Shown here piece by piece: positions 18,163 through 27,646 of a stretch of DNA of 64,000 bases. The notes under the pieces are model-generated. The model saw only the letters and a program-made list of their open reading frames with translations, made no database searches and was not told where the DNA came from. The stretch's first letter is position 1; every line of letters starts with the position of its first letter. Origin of the DNA: Gramella sp. MT6 (GTDB lineage Bacteria; Bacteroidota; Bacteroidia; Flavobacteriales; Flavobacteriaceae); the NCBI RefSeq assembly GCF_019357415.1, contig NZ_CP048410.1, positions 992,001 through 1,056,000 on the forward strand. Reading direction: 5' to 3'. The position numbers and the translations under genes were made by a program.

Positions 18163-20319
18163 ATGAAAAAAATATCTACCGCTATTTGTGTTCTGGGTTT
18201 AATCACCTATTCTAACACCGCAAATAGTCAAAATCCAAATGAATTGAAATACCCCGAAACTAAAAAAGTAGATACGGTGACCGATTATTTCGGGACCAAG
18301 GTTGAGGATCCATACCGCTGGCTGGAAGACGATCGCAGCGAAGAGACCGAAAACTGGGTAAAAGCCCAGAATAAGGTTACCTTCAATTATCTTGAACAGA
18401 TCCCTTATCGCGACCAGCTCAAAGAAAGACTTACCAAGCTTTGGGATTATGAAAAACTAAGTGCACCCTTTACCGAGGGAGATTACATTTATTTCTTCAA
18501 GAATGACGGTTTACAGAATCAGAGCGTGATGTACCGCAAAAAAGGGGAGGAAGGTAAAGCAGAGATTTTCCTTGACCCTAATAAGTTTAGTGAAGACGGT
18601 ACTACTTCCCTTGGAGGGATGAGCTTTTCTAAAGATGGAAAAATTCTTGCTTATGCCATTTCTGAAGGCGGAAGTGACTGGAGAAAGATCATCGTTATGG
18701 ATGCTGAAAATAAAAAGATCCTGGGAGATACCATCAGGGATGTAAAATTCAGCGGTATGTCCTGGAAAGGAAATGATGGTTTCTTTTATTCCAGCTATGA
18801 CAAACCAGATGGAAGTGAGCTTTCGGCAAAAACAGATCAGCACAAATTATATTATCACAAACTGGGAACTGCCCAATCTGAAGATAAAGTGATCTTTGGT
18901 GACAGCGCAGACCAAAAACATAGATATATTGGTGGTGGAGTTACAGAAGATGATCATTACCTTACCATCTCTGCCAGGAATTCAACTTCTGGTGGAAAGT
19001 TGTTCCTAATGGACCTTACCATAGAAGATCCTGAACTGGTAACTATCCTGGACCATGAAAAAACCGATTCTTATGTGATCAAAAACGAAGGCAGTAAGCT
19101 GTTTATCGTAACCAACCTTGACGCTCCAAATAAAAGGATCGTAAGCGTGGATGCTTCTAATCCTACACCAGAGAACTGGGAGGATTTTATTCCAGAAACC
19201 GAAAACGTGTTAAGTCCTTCTACCGCAGGTGGAGATTTCTTCGCGGAATATATGGTAGATGCCATTTCACAAGTAAAACAATATGATTCTGAAGGGAAAT
19301 TAATTCGTGAAGTAGAACTTCCAGGTATAGGTTCTGCCGGAGGATTTGGAGCCAAAGAAGACGAAAAAGTGCTTTATTACTCTTTTACGAATTATGTGAC
19401 TCCGGGTACTATTTACAAGTACAATATCGAAAACGGTACTTCTGAAGTATACAATAAACCTAATATCGATTTTGACCCAGAGAATTACGAAAGCAAACAG
19501 GTTTTCTATGATTCCAAGGACGGTACAAAAGTGCCTATGATCATAACTTATAAAAAGGGAACGGAATTGAATGGGGAGAATCCAACGATCCTTTATGGAT
19601 ATGGCGGATTCAATGTTAGTCTTACTCCTGGATTCAGCACGGCGATGAGCGTTTGGCTGGAACAGGGAGGTATTTATGCTGTACCTAATCTACGCGGTGG
19701 TGGAGAATATGGTAAAGAATGGCACGATGCGGGAATCAAGCTAAAAAAGCAAAATGTATTTGATGATTTTATAGCTGCAGCAGAATATCTTATAGACAAC
19801 GATTACACTTCCAGCGATAAACTGGCGGTAAGAGGAGGTTCCAACGGTGGACTATTGGTTGGAGCAACCATGACCCAGCGTCCAGACCTTATGCAAGTAG
19901 CATTGCCTGCGGTTGGAGTAATGGATATGCTTAGATATCACACTTTCACTGCTGGGGCTGGCTGGGCTTACGACTATGGTACAGCTGAAGACAGCAAGGA
20001 AATGTTCGAATACCTTTACGGGTATTCCCCAGTCCATAATGTAAAGGAAGGTGTTGAATATCCTGCTACTTTGGTAACTACGGGAGACCATGATGACCGT
20101 GTGGTTCCTGCGCATTCTTTCAAGTTTGCTGCCGAGTTACAGGAAAAACATGCCGGTGAGGAGCCCGTGCTTATAAGGATCGAGACCAAAGCGGGTCACG
20201 GAGCAGGTAAACCAACCAGCAAGATCATTGAGGAATATGCAGATATTTTTGGATTTACCCTATACAATATGGGTTATGAAGATCTTCCGAAAGACATCGA
20301 GAAAGGTGTTGGACAATAA
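18163..20319 (+). CDS. Secreted prolyl oligopeptidase (S9A family)
   Basis: A serine peptidase cleaving after proline in short peptides; it is exported, so it likely acts in the periplasm. Residues 1-22 are a signal peptide ([22 protein letters not shown]). Residues 23-420 form the seven-bladed propeller that gates entry ([21 protein letters not shown] is the classic start), and residues 430-718 the hydrolase domain. The catalytic residues are Ser560 (GGSNGG), an Asp in the [10 protein letters not shown] motif (residues 640-648) and His679 (KAGHGAGKP). The 718-residue length is typical. It is monocistronic with its own terminator. Confidence 0.95.
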   Translation: MKKISTAICVLGLITYSNTANSQNPNELKYPETKKVDTVTDYFGTKVEDPYRWLEDDRSEETENWVKAQNKVTFNYLEQIPYRDQLKERLTKLWDYEKLSAPFTEGDYIYFFKNDGLQNQSVMYRKKGEEGKAEIFLDPNKFSEDGTTSLGGMSFSKDGKILAYAISEGGSDWRKIIVMDAENKKILGDTIRDVKFSGMSWKGNDGFFYSSYDKPDGSELSAKTDQHKLYYHKLGTAQSEDKVIFGDSADQKHRYIGGGVTEDDHYLTISARNSTSGGKLFLMDLTIEDPELVTILDHEKTDSYVIKNEGSKLFIVTNLDAPNKRIVSVDASNPTPENWEDFIPETENVLSPSTAGGDFFAEYMVDAISQVKQYDSEGKLIREVELPGIGSAGGFGAKEDEKVLYYSFTNYVTPGTIYKYNIENGTSEVYNKPNIDFDPENYESKQVFYDSKDGTKVPMIITYKKGTELNGENPTILYGYGGFNVSLTPGFSTAMSVWLEQGGIYAVPNLRGGGEYGKEWHDAGIKLKKQNVFDDFIAAAEYLIDNDYTSSDKLAVRGGSNGGLLVGATMTQRPDLMQVALPAVGVMDMLRYHTFTAGAGWAYDYGTAEDSKEMFEYLYGYSPVHNVKEGVEYPATLVTTGDHDDRVVPAHSFKFAAELQEKHAGEEPVLIRIETKAGHGAGKPTSKIIEEYADIFGFTLYNMGYEDLPKDIEKGVGQ

Positions 20320-20345
20320 AACGAGAAAGACCATATAAATTGATA

Positions 20346-20374
20346 AAGCGCGGATTATGTTCCGCGCTTTTTTT
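20346..20374 (+). terminator. Intrinsic terminator after the prolyl oligopeptidase
   Basis: 9-bp perfect stem AAGCGCGGA / TCCGCGCTT with a 6-base loop followed by a T-rich run. Confidence 0.93.
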
Positions 20375-20405
20375 ATTTTAACTTCGACCTTATATACTCT
20401 TCAAT

Positions 20406-21374
20406 ATGCTGAAACTTCAGAATGTATCTTTCGCTTACCAAAAAGAACCGGTTCTTAAAAATATTAGTTTTGAGATCGGAAAAGGTCAGAATGTTTCGGT
20501 GATCGGAGAAAGTGGCTGCGGAAAAAGCACTCTATTAAAACTTATTTACGGCCTTTTACATACAGATGGGAAAGTAAGCTGGAACGGAGAAGAAATGCTG
20601 GGACCAAATTTCAACCTGGTGCCCGGAGAACCATTTATAAAATATCTCGCCCAGGATTTTGACCTTATGCTGCCTTTAACGGCTGCTGAAAATGTGGGGA
20701 AACATCTTAGTAATTTTTATCCCGTCAAAAAGAAAAGACGTATCAAAGAGCTACTGGAGGTTGTGGAAATGGAAGATCTGGCAGATAAGAAAGCGAAACT
20801 ACTTAGTGGTGGGCAGCAGCAACGTATCGCTTTAGCCCGCGCCTTGGCTAAGGAACCTGAATTGATCCTTCTTGATGAACCTTTCAGCCATATAGATCAT
20901 TTCAGAAAAAATAACCTGAGAAGACGCCTGTTTTCTTACCTGAAAGAAAAGAACATTACCTGTATAGTGGCAACCCATGACAGTACTGATGCGCTTTCTT
21001 TTGCTGATAGAACTTTCGTATTAAAAAATGGAAATATTTATGCCGACGGTACTCCTGAGGAATTGTATAAATCGCCACCAAATAAATATGTTGCATCACT
21101 TTTTGGAGATGTAAATCATATTATGGTGAAGAATTTAAAGGAAAATGAAAACAGCCGGAAACGAGTGGTTCTATATCCTCACGATATTAGCATTGTAAAA
21201 AGTTCCTCAATAAAGGCTGAAGTAAAGAAAACTTATTTCAAGGGTGAAACTTTTCTTATCCATGCAAAACTGAATGGAGAGGAAGTATTAGTAGAACATA
21301 AAAATGATATTCAACCCGGAAAAACCATATCATTAAAAGTTCCTGAAAAACTTATCGAGGAGCGACTTAAGTGA
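20406..21374 (+). CDS. ABC transporter ATP-binding protein with C-terminal TOBE-like domain
   Basis: An ATPase of 322 residues of the PotA/CysA type. Walker A is GESGCGKST (about residues 36-44), the signature LSGGQQQRIALARAL, and Walker B LILLDEPF with the H-loop VATHDST. Residues 240-322 form a basic extension with an OB-like TOBE domain, used in import ATPases for maltose, spermidine or molybdate. There is no permease or binding protein nearby, so it is an orphan that either pairs with remote permeases or has another role. It converges with the GreA-like gene, with an 8-base overlap. Confidence 0.84.
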   Translation: MLKLQNVSFAYQKEPVLKNISFEIGKGQNVSVIGESGCGKSTLLKLIYGLLHTDGKVSWNGEEMLGPNFNLVPGEPFIKYLAQDFDLMLPLTAAENVGKHLSNFYPVKKKRRIKELLEVVEMEDLADKKAKLLSGGQQQRIALARALAKEPELILLDEPFSHIDHFRKNNLRRRLFSYLKEKNITCIVATHDSTDALSFADRTFVLKNGNIYADGTPEELYKSPPNKYVASLFGDVNHIMVKNLKENENSRKRVVLYPHDISIVKSSSIKAEVKKTYFKGETFLIHAKLNGEEVLVEHKNDIQPGKTISLKVPEKLIEERLK

Positions 21375-21822
21375 TCTCTAAAACTTCAAATTCACGGCCG
21401 TTGAATACAGCCTTTTCACCTGCTTTCTTACCAAGTAATACCTGGGCGATCGGGGATTTGATACCTACAGCATAGAATTTATCCTTTCCGCTCGTGATCT
21501 CTCCAGCCGGAATTGCAACAAAGTATTTAGCTACATTGGTCACCACAATACTTCCCAGAACTACATTCCCGTTGGGTTTATAATCTTCGATCCTGTTCAG
21601 GATATTCCCAAGACGGTCATATTCATTTAGCTGAACACTTAATTTATTCCATTCAATATTGATCATTTCCCTACCGGTCTCAAATTTATCGCCGGCACTG
21701 CTCTTTGATTCGTTCTCCAGGTCTTCCTTGAGTCCGTCCATAGCTTTTTTGACCACCGAAACTCTGGTTTGAAGATAATCCCGGCAGGCTTTTAGTAGAT
21801 CTTTGCGTGTCTCTGCCTCCAT
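21367..21822 (-). CDS. GreA/GreB family elongation factor (Rnk-like)
   Basis: A 151-residue protein with an N-terminal coiled coil (residues 1-85, rich in Lys, Glu and Leu; KFETGREMINIEWNKL is helical) and a C-terminal FKBP-like domain (residues 90-151; YKPNGNVVLGSIVV, IKSPIAQVLLGKKAGE) typical of GreA/GreB. These factors insert the coil tip into the secondary channel of RNA polymerase to rescue stalled transcription. The tip lacks a clearly recognisable DE acidic pair, so its activity is uncertain. Its ATG shares bases with the stop of mtgA (TAATG), so it is probably cotranscribed with it. Confidence 0.82.
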   Translation of the reverse strand: MEAETRKDLLKACRDYLQTRVSVVKKAMDGLKEDLENESKSSAGDKFETGREMINIEWNKLSVQLNEYDRLGNILNRIEDYKPNGNVVLGSIVVTNVAKYFVAIPAGEITSGKDKFYAVGIKSPIAQVLLGKKAGEKAVFNGREFEVLEIT

Positions 21823-22493
21823 TATTCAAGCATGAATTCTCCGTAATTCCGCATCTGTCTTACGATCCAGTTCTTTCTTCGTTGAATGAAATTTGAAGCA
21901 GGATTTGCCCGGTATTCCCGGGGGTTAGGTAAAACGGCTGCAATCGCTGCGGCTTCGTATGGCCCAAGTTTAGATGCATCTTTTTTGAACCAGTGTTGAG
22001 AAGCGGCCTGTGCTCCATATATGCCTTTACCCATTTCTATACTATTAAGGTAAACTTCCAGGATCCTTTCCTTACTCCAGATCATCTCAATAAGAAAGGT
22101 AAAATAAGCCTCCATTCCTTTCCTAAACCAATTCCTCCCAGGCCACAAAAACACATTTTTAGCTGTTTGTTGCGAAATCGTTGATGCTCCACGAATCTTT
22201 CTACCAGAGCGGTTATCCTCCATAGCTTCCTGAATCGCTTCAAAATCGAAACCGCTATGTTTTTCAAAATTCTGGTCTTCACTGGCAATGACAGCGAGTT
22301 GTAAATGCCTGGAAATTTCATCTATAGGCACCCAGTCGTGCTCAACAGGCTCTTCAGGGTTTTCGAAATACCGTATCGCCATTAAAGGGGTAAAAGGAAC
22401 CGGAACAAATTTATAGACTACCACGATAAGAATACTGAAAAGGAAGAGACCCAATAGGATCTTGAATATAAATTTGAAAAATCTTTTTATCAT
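21822..22493 (-). CDS. mtgA: Monofunctional peptidoglycan transglycosylase MtgA
   Basis: Polymerises lipid II glycans without a transpeptidase domain. The GT51 motifs are visible: VIASEDQNFEKHSGFDFEAIQEA (motif I with the catalytic Glu), STISQQTAKNVFLWPGRNW (motif II) and EVYLNSIEMGKGIYGAQAAS (motif III). A transmembrane anchor occupies about residues 4-26. I start at 22,493 (MIKRFFKFIFKILLG) because the longer start at 22,574 adds a Trp/Arg-rich stretch that lies inside the upstream FAD-oxidase gene. This ATG overlaps that stop (ATGA), and the stop overlaps the next ATG. It has 223 residues. Confidence 0.93.
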   Translation of the reverse strand: MIKRFFKFIFKILLGLFLFSILIVVVYKFVPVPFTPLMAIRYFENPEEPVEHDWVPIDEISRHLQLAVIASEDQNFEKHSGFDFEAIQEAMEDNRSGRKIRGASTISQQTAKNVFLWPGRNWFRKGMEAYFTFLIEMIWSKERILEVYLNSIEMGKGIYGAQAASQHWFKKDASKLGPYEAAAIAAVLPNPREYRANPASNFIQRRKNWIVRQMRNYGEFMLE

Positions 22494-23611
22494 GATCTTA
22501 AGGCTAGTTCTGCGATTTCCTTTCCTACGAGGCTGCCAATGGCAATTCCCATTCCGCCAAGGCGCACACCGCAATAAATGTTTTTAGAAAGTTCTTTTAC
22601 AATTGGTTTCTTCTGTGCTCCTACTCCCATAATTCCGCTCCAGGATTGCTGAATTTCAAAATCGGTTTCTGGCAGGATACAGGTTTGGAGTAGTTCTTTT
22701 AATTTATCCTGGACCAGGTTAGTCAATCCGGTTACATCTGTTTCTTCGGTCTTAAAATCCAGGTTTCTTCCGCCACCAAACAAAACTCTTTCCCCAATAT
22801 TACGGAAATAATAATAACCCTTATCCAGATGAAAGGTACCTTTAAAAGGAATATTTTTGATAGGTTCTGTGATAAGCACCTGGGCCCGGGCCGGTTTTAC
22901 TTCTTCAATCCCCAGCCTGGAAGCGAAGCCATTTGTGGCGATGATCAGTTTTTTAGATTCAAGACTGAATTTGGAGGTATCGATATTTACTCCCTGTTTT
23001 GACTGATTAAAAGATCTTACCTCAACGCCATTAAGAATTCGAATACCTTTCTCAATAGCTTTCTTAACCAGGGCACTCATCATTTTCCCTGTATCTATCT
23101 GCCCCTCAAATCTATTGAAGATCAGCTTTGGTTGAATTTTTCTAAACCCGAATTTATTTTCGGCAATTTCAAATACATCACCCTGGAATACCTCTTTTAA
23201 AAGATCGTTTATCTCAGGGATTCTATTAAGACATTCCTGGTAAAGCTCCGCATCGGATTCAGTAAAGAGTTCATATCCTCCTTTTTCCTGATAATCGATA
23301 ATATCATCACCCAGATTATTCCGAAGCAATTCCAGCCCTTTTTTACGATTTTCACACAACTGCACAACCTCTTGCCTCGAATGCGTCTTAAGGTCCTCCA
23401 GGATCTCTGAAATACTGCCAAAACAGGCAAATCCTGCATTCTTGGTGCTGGCGCCTTCTGGCAACATCCCTTTTTCGAGAAGAAGTACCTTAGAATTGGG
23501 GCTGGCTTCTTTGAGTTTTAAAGCACAATTAAGGCCAGTGATGCCACTGCCAACTATACAATAATCGATATTGGAGAACCAGGAATCAGTTTCCCAGAAA
23601 GAAAAATTCAT
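22490..23611 (-). CDS. FAD-dependent oxidoreductase (DAO/glycine oxidase family)
   Basis: A 373-residue flavoenzyme with an N-terminal Rossmann motif IVGSGITGLNCALKL and a C-terminal GVRLGGMGIAIG motif that closes the FAD site. The overall layout, with KNAGFACFGS and LATNGFASRLG-type segments, matches the D-amino-acid oxidase/glycine oxidase fold. The actual amine substrate is unclear. It overlaps mtgA by 4 bases, and the three genes FAD oxidase-mtgA-GreA-like form a coupled unit. It starts 71 bases from the accC terminator. Confidence 0.82.
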   Translation of the reverse strand: MNFSFWETDSWFSNIDYCIVGSGITGLNCALKLKEASPNSKVLLLEKGMLPEGASTKNAGFACFGSISEILEDLKTHSRQEVVQLCENRKKGLELLRNNLGDDIIDYQEKGGYELFTESDAELYQECLNRIPEINDLLKEVFQGDVFEIAENKFGFRKIQPKLIFNRFEGQIDTGKMMSALVKKAIEKGIRILNGVEVRSFNQSKQGVNIDTSKFSLESKKLIIATNGFASRLGIEEVKPARAQVLITEPIKNIPFKGTFHLDKGYYYFRNIGERVLFGGGRNLDFKTEETDVTGLTNLVQDKLKELLQTCILPETDFEIQQSWSGIMGVGAQKKPIVKELSKNIYCGVRLGGMGIAIGSLVGKEIAELALRS

Positions 23612-23653
23612 AGGTTAGTATTTCTACCGCTGAAATTACAAAATATTGGACAT

Positions 23654-23680
23654 AAAAAAACCCCGATAAAACCGGGGTTT
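23654..23680 (-). terminator. Intrinsic terminator after accC
   Basis: 8-bp stem AAACCCCG / CGGGGTTT with a 7-base loop; on the minus strand it is followed by TTTTATG. It sits directly beyond the accC stop. Confidence 0.88.
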
Positions 23681-23684
23681 CAAT

Positions 23685-25040
23685 TTATGCTTCCTCTTCC
23701 TTAGGTTTCATCTTGAAATCCTCCATGAATTTGGTAGTGTAATTTCCTTCCACATAATCTGGATGATCCATCAACTGCCTATGGAATGGGATCGTGGTCT
23801 TGATACCTTCAATTACAAACTCATCAAGGGCACGCTTCATCTTATTGATGGCTTCTTCCCTGGTTTGAGCCGTTGTGATCAATTTCGCGATCATAGAATC
23901 ATAGTTCGGCGGAATAATATATCCACTATATACATGAGTATCTATACGTACACCATGTCCTCCCGGTGCGTGAAGATTTGTGATCTTCCCTGGAGAAGGA
24001 CGGAAGTTATGATAAGGATCTTCCGCATTAATTCTACATTCTATAGAGTGTAATTGCGGAAAATAGTTCTTTCCGGAAATTGGCACTCCTGCCGCTACAA
24101 GGATCTGCTCACGTATAAGGTCATAATCTATTACCTGCTCGGTAATTGGATGCTCTACCTGTATACGCGTGTTCATTTCCATGAAGTAGAAATTCCTATG
24201 TTTATCCACAAGGAATTCCACCGTACCGGCTCCTTCATATTTAATATATTCTGCTGCCTTAACCGCTGCATCCCCCATTTTCTTACGAAGCGTATCGGTC
24301 ATAAACGGAGATGGAGTTTCCTCGGTGAGTTTCTGGTGACGACGTTGTACAGAACAATCTCTCTCTGAAAGGTGACAGGCTTTACCACTGCTGTCTCCCA
24401 CGATCTGGATCTCGATATGGCGAGGCTCTTCAATTAGCTTCTCCATATACATCCCGTCATTACCAAAAGAGGCATCTGCTTCTTTTCTGGCAGATTCCCA
24501 GGCTGGTTCAAGATCTTCCTCTTTCCAAACAGCACGCATACCTTTACCACCACCACCGGCAGTAGCTTTAAGCATTACCGGAAATCCGATATCTTTAGCC
24601 AGTTTAAGGCATTCTTTATAGTCTTTAATTATTCCTTCAGAACCTGGAACACAAGGAACACCTGCCGCTCTCATAGTAGCCTTGGCAGTTGCCTTATCTC
24701 CCATTTTACTGATCATTTCTGGAGAAGCACCAATAAATTTGATATCGTGCTCTTCACAGATCTTCGAGAATTTGGCATTTTCAGACAAAAATCCATATCC
24801 CGGGTGTATTGCATCAGCATTGGTTATTTCTGCTGCGGCAATGATATTTGATATTTTAAGATAAGAAAGGTTACTCGGCGCAGGTCCTATACAAACGGCT
24901 TCATCAGCAAATCTTACGTGAAGACTTTCAGCGTCTGCTGTAGAGTATACCGCAACCGTCTTTATACCCATTTCTTTACAGGTACGGATAACACGCAATG
25001 CGATCTCCCCTCTGTTGGCAATCAATATTTTTTTAAACAT
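23685..25040 (-). CDS. accC: Acetyl-CoA carboxylase biotin carboxylase subunit
   Basis: ATP-dependent carboxylation of the biotin on AccB, the first step of fatty-acid synthesis. In 451 residues the ATP-grasp domain shows [15 protein letters not shown] (the glycine-rich ATP loop), [17 protein letters not shown] (the Mg2+ site with Glu and the catalytic Arg) and a normal N-terminal [17 protein letters not shown]. It sits downstream of accB (65 bases), completing the fabH-accB-accC order. A terminator follows immediately. Confidence 0.97.
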   Translation of the reverse strand: MFKKILIANRGEIALRVIRTCKEMGIKTVAVYSTADAESLHVRFADEAVCIGPAPSNLSYLKISNIIAAAEITNADAIHPGYGFLSENAKFSKICEEHDIKFIGASPEMISKMGDKATAKATMRAAGVPCVPGSEGIIKDYKECLKLAKDIGFPVMLKATAGGGGKGMRAVWKEEDLEPAWESARKEADASFGNDGMYMEKLIEEPRHIEIQIVGDSSGKACHLSERDCSVQRRHQKLTEETPSPFMTDTLRKKMGDAAVKAAEYIKYEGAGTVEFLVDKHRNFYFMEMNTRIQVEHPITEQVIDYDLIREQILVAAGVPISGKNYFPQLHSIECRINAEDPYHNFRPSPGKITNLHAPGGHGVRIDTHVYSGYIIPPNYDSMIAKLITTAQTREEAINKMKRALDEFVIEGIKTTIPFHRQLMDHPDYVEGNYTTKFMEDFKMKPKEEEA

Positions 25041-25105
25041 ACCTAGTTGCTTTTAAAGTTCTGAAGCCCATAAACGGGCTTACAGTTGTTAAAACGGGCA
25101 GTAAA

Positions 25106-25609
25106 TTATGACGGATCAACTAAAAATAAAGGCTGATCGAATTCTACCGGAGAAGAATCCTCTACCAATACTTTTACGATCTTTCCTGAAACTTCACTTT
25201 CGATCTCGTTGAAAAGTTTCATCGCCTCGATGATACAAAGTACATCTCCTTCTTTAATAGTATCTCCAACCTCAGCAAAAGTTGGCTTGTCTGGAGAAGG
25301 CTTTCTATAGAAAGTACCAATAATTGGAGATTTCACAGTGATATACTTAGACTCATCATCGCCAGAATCTTTTGATTCTTTTTGCGGAGCAGCACTTTCC
25401 TGTGGTGCAGGTGCTTGTTGCTGCTGCGGTTGCTGAGCCGGTATTTGCTGTTGTGGCATATGCTGTGGTACCTGCTGTACTATGGTAGTTTCTTTTTCGT
25501 CTGAACCTGTTCTAATAGTGATCTTTACATCACCCGTTTCCAGTTTTACCTCGCTTGCGCCAGACTTGGCTACAAATTTAATCAGGTTCTGAATTTCCTT
25601 TAAATCCAT
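25106..25609 (-). CDS. accB: Acetyl-CoA carboxylase biotin carboxyl carrier protein
   Basis: The biotin carrier of acetyl-CoA carboxylase. The C-terminal domain has the biotinyl lysine motif EAMKLFNEIES (Lys in AMKL). A Pro-Gln-Ala-rich linker of about 45 residues separates it from a folded N-terminal domain. I start it at 25,609 (MDLKEIQNLIKFVAKSG), not at 25,693, because the longer form adds 28 residues lying inside fabH and the shorter N-terminus matches the family. It has 167 residues. It lies between fabH and accC in one operon. Confidence 0.95.
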   Translation of the reverse strand: MDLKEIQNLIKFVAKSGASEVKLETGDVKITIRTGSDEKETTIVQQVPQHMPQQQIPAQQPQQQQAPAPQESAAPQKESKDSGDDESKYITVKSPIIGTFYRKPSPDKPTFAEVGDTIKEGDVLCIIEAMKLFNEIESEVSGKIVKVLVEDSSPVEFDQPLFLVDPS

Positions 25610-25628
25610 AATATTTGGTGTTGGTTTT

Positions 25629-26627
25629 TTATGAGTTATAAGCCCATTTAAGGTAAGCAGCTCCCCATGTGAAGCCACCTCCGAAAGAGGCAAATATTAA
25701 ATTATCTCCTTTTTTAAATTTCTTCTCGTAATCGCTCAGCAATAATGGTAAAGTTGCAGACGTAGTATTCCCATATCTCTGAATGTTCATTAAGACCTTA
25801 CTTTCATCATTAAGTCCCATTCTATTTGCCGTAGCATCTATGATTCGTTTATTCGCCTGGTGTGCTACCAGCCAATCAACATCTTCGTTAGTCAGGTTAT
25901 TTCTTTTCATGATCTGTTCACTAACCCCGGCCATATTAGAAACCGCAAATTTGAAAACGGTCTTTCCATCCTGCTGTACAAAATGAAGCTTTTTGGCAAC
26001 AGTTTCTTCCGTTGGCGGCATCAGGGATCCTCCAGCCTGGATCTTCAAAGATTCACGTCCTATTGAATCACTTCTTAAAATCTCGTCCTGAAGACCAAGG
26101 CCTTCAGAATTTGGCTCCATCAAAACCGCACCAGCACCATCTCCAAAGATGATACAGGTTGTACGATCTGTGTAATCTATAATAGATGACATCTTATCTG
26201 CACCAATCACAATAACCTTTTTATATCTTCCAGCTTCAATATAAGCTGCTGCGGTAGACATTCCATATAAAAAACTGGAACATGCTGCCTGCAGATCATA
26301 GGAAAATGCATTAGTAGCACCAATTTCTGTTGCTACATGCACCCCGGTAGAAGCTACTGGTAGGTCTGGAGTGGCCGTGGCCATTATAACAAGGTCTATT
26401 TCTTTGGGATCCAGGTTGGTTTTTCGAAGAATTTCTTTTGCTGCCTGGATTGCTAAGTATGAAGTTCCTTTATTAGGATCTTTAAGAATTCGTCTTTCTT
26501 TAATTCCTGTTCTGGTGGTGATCCATTCATCGTTCGTATCCACCATTTCTTCCAACATCTTGTTGGTTAAAACATCCTCAGGCACGTAAGCACCTACAGC
26601 CGTAATCGCTGCCGTGATTTTACTCAT
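25629..26627 (-). CDS. fabH: 3-oxoacyl-ACP synthase III (FabH)
   Basis: Starts fatty-acid chains by condensing acetyl-CoA (or a branched primer) with malonyl-ACP. In 332 residues the catalytic Cys is Cys116 (LQAACSSFLYG), the His lies in WLVAHQANKRI and the Asn in the later NTTSATLPL segment, giving the Cys-His-Asn triad. GSLMPPTEETVAKKLHFVQQ is a normal KAS III region. It has its own promoter, separate from rpmF, and leads the accB-accC unit. Branched-chain versus acetyl specificity cannot be read by eye. Confidence 0.96.
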   Translation of the reverse strand: MSKITAAITAVGAYVPEDVLTNKMLEEMVDTNDEWITTRTGIKERRILKDPNKGTSYLAIQAAKEILRKTNLDPKEIDLVIMATATPDLPVASTGVHVATEIGATNAFSYDLQAACSSFLYGMSTAAAYIEAGRYKKVIVIGADKMSSIIDYTDRTTCIIFGDGAGAVLMEPNSEGLGLQDEILRSDSIGRESLKIQAGGSLMPPTEETVAKKLHFVQQDGKTVFKFAVSNMAGVSEQIMKRNNLTNEDVDWLVAHQANKRIIDATANRMGLNDESKVLMNIQRYGNTTSATLPLLLSDYEKKFKKGDNLIFASFGGGFTWGAAYLKWAYNS

Positions 26628-26714
26628 AAATTTGGATTTAATTCACCCTTCACCGGCCTACTCTTTGAACTCTCCATAAAAAGAAAAGTACTAAAATTAA
26701 TTATAACCGGCGTG

Positions 26715-26744
26715 CAAATTAAGGTCTTTTTAGGACTTAATCAA
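26715..26744 (-). promoter_or_regulatory. Promoter of the fabH-accB-accC operon
   Basis: On the minus strand TTG (-33, at 26,742-26,744) and TTAATTTG (-7, at 26,715-26,722; one mismatch to TAnnTTTG) are 19 bases apart. This is the standard Bacteroidota spacing, and it lies between the rpmF terminator and fabH. The predicted start of transcription is about 80 bases before the fabH ATG. Confidence 0.5.
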
Positions 26745-26747
26745 CTA

Positions 26748-26777
26748 AAAACAAAAAACTCCCACTATGTGAGAGTT
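26748..26777 (-). terminator. Intrinsic terminator after rpmF
   Basis: 9-bp stem AACTCTCAC / GTGGGAGTT (two G-T pairs) with a 3-base loop followed on the minus strand by TTTTGTTTTT. It separates the DUF177-rpmF unit from fabH. Confidence 0.85.
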
Positions 26778-26807
26778 CCTGTTATTTTTTGAAGCTCTAA
26801 GTGTCGA

Positions 26808-27005
26808 CTAAGCCTCTACTTCTTCAGTATTATCAATTAATACCTGACCACGGTAATAAAGTTTACCCTCGTGCCAGTGAGCTCTGTGATAAAGGTGTGC
26901 TTCACCTGTTACAGAATCTACAGCCACTTTTGGAGCTGAAGCTTTATAATGTGTTCTTCTTTTATCTCTTCTGGTTTTCGAGATTTTTCTCTTTGGATGT
27001 GCCAT
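26808..27005 (-). CDS. rpmF: 50S ribosomal protein L32
   Basis: A 65-residue ribosomal protein beginning [21 protein letters not shown], the L32 signature. It lacks the zinc-binding CxxC pairs of some L32 proteins; the corresponding region reads [21 protein letters not shown] without Cys, so it is the C-minus type, which does not need zinc. It lies 13 bases after the DUF177 gene, a widely conserved pair, and is followed by a terminator. Confidence 0.97.
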   Translation of the reverse strand: MAHPKRKISKTRRDKRRTHYKASAPKVAVDSVTGEAHLYHRAHWHEGKLYYRGQVLIDNTEEVEA

Positions 27006-27018
27006 GGCTTCCTATTAA

Positions 27019-27552
27019 TTATTCGTTTAATAAATTTTTTAATTTGTCCCAGCGAGGATCTATATCATCCTCATTTTTCTTTTTCTGATTTTTCAAACTA
27101 AGTTCTTCTAGCTTGTCAAGTACTTCAGATTTCAATGTGCCGTCTTCAACTCCCGGGTGAATCCTCTTTTGAGGTACCGAAAGTACGACCAACTCATATA
27201 TGTACTGCTGAACATTTACTTCATACTCACCATGTGGCAGGATAAGCAAATCTTCATCTTCATTATTGAATTCATCTCCAAACTTGATCACCAGAAACAG
27301 TTCACTGTCTATTGGCTGATCGTAAGGCTCGTTGGTTAGATCGCAATTAACATTTACTGTTCCAGTTGCTCTAAAGGTAAGCTCCATCATGGTGCTCTTC
27401 TTTTCGAACAACAAATCGATCTTCACATCGGATTTATTGAATTCCTCGTACTCAAAATGTTCAAAGAACCTGTTATCTAACTCATACTCAAACTGGTGCT
27501 TTCCAAGCTTTAATCCCTTAAAAGGAATTGTAAACTCTGCTAAATTCCTCAT
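27019..27552 (-). CDS. DUF177 (YceD-like) protein next to rpmF
   Basis: A 177-residue YceD/DUF177-family protein, often linked to 23S rRNA and ribosome synthesis and found next to rpmF in many bacteria. I see N-terminal IPFKGLKLGKHQFEYELDNRFFEHF and a C-terminal acidic, disordered end (KKNEDDIDPRWDKLKNLL) containing the DPRWDKLK motif common to Bacteroidota members. A VNVNCDLTNEPYD segment holds a Cys. I choose the ATG at 27,552 (MRNLAEFTIPFKG) over the GTG at 27,576. It leads the rpmF unit. Confidence 0.88.
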   Translation of the reverse strand: MRNLAEFTIPFKGLKLGKHQFEYELDNRFFEHFEYEEFNKSDVKIDLLFEKKSTMMELTFRATGTVNVNCDLTNEPYDQPIDSELFLVIKFGDEFNNEDEDLLILPHGEYEVNVQQYIYELVVLSVPQKRIHPGVEDGTLKSEVLDKLEELSLKNQKKKNEDDIDPRWDKLKNLLNE

Positions 27553-27646
27553 TTCTCCACAGTTTTGAGTGCCCACGTTTCCGTTAAGGCGGGTGCAAAG
27601 ATATAAAAATTAATTAATTATGCTCTTTTTATAAACAAATTTCTGT

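Noticed and set aside
25610..25693. Longer accB start inside fabH
   Set aside because: It adds 28 residues that lie in fabH and precede the conserved N-terminus MDLKEIQNLI.
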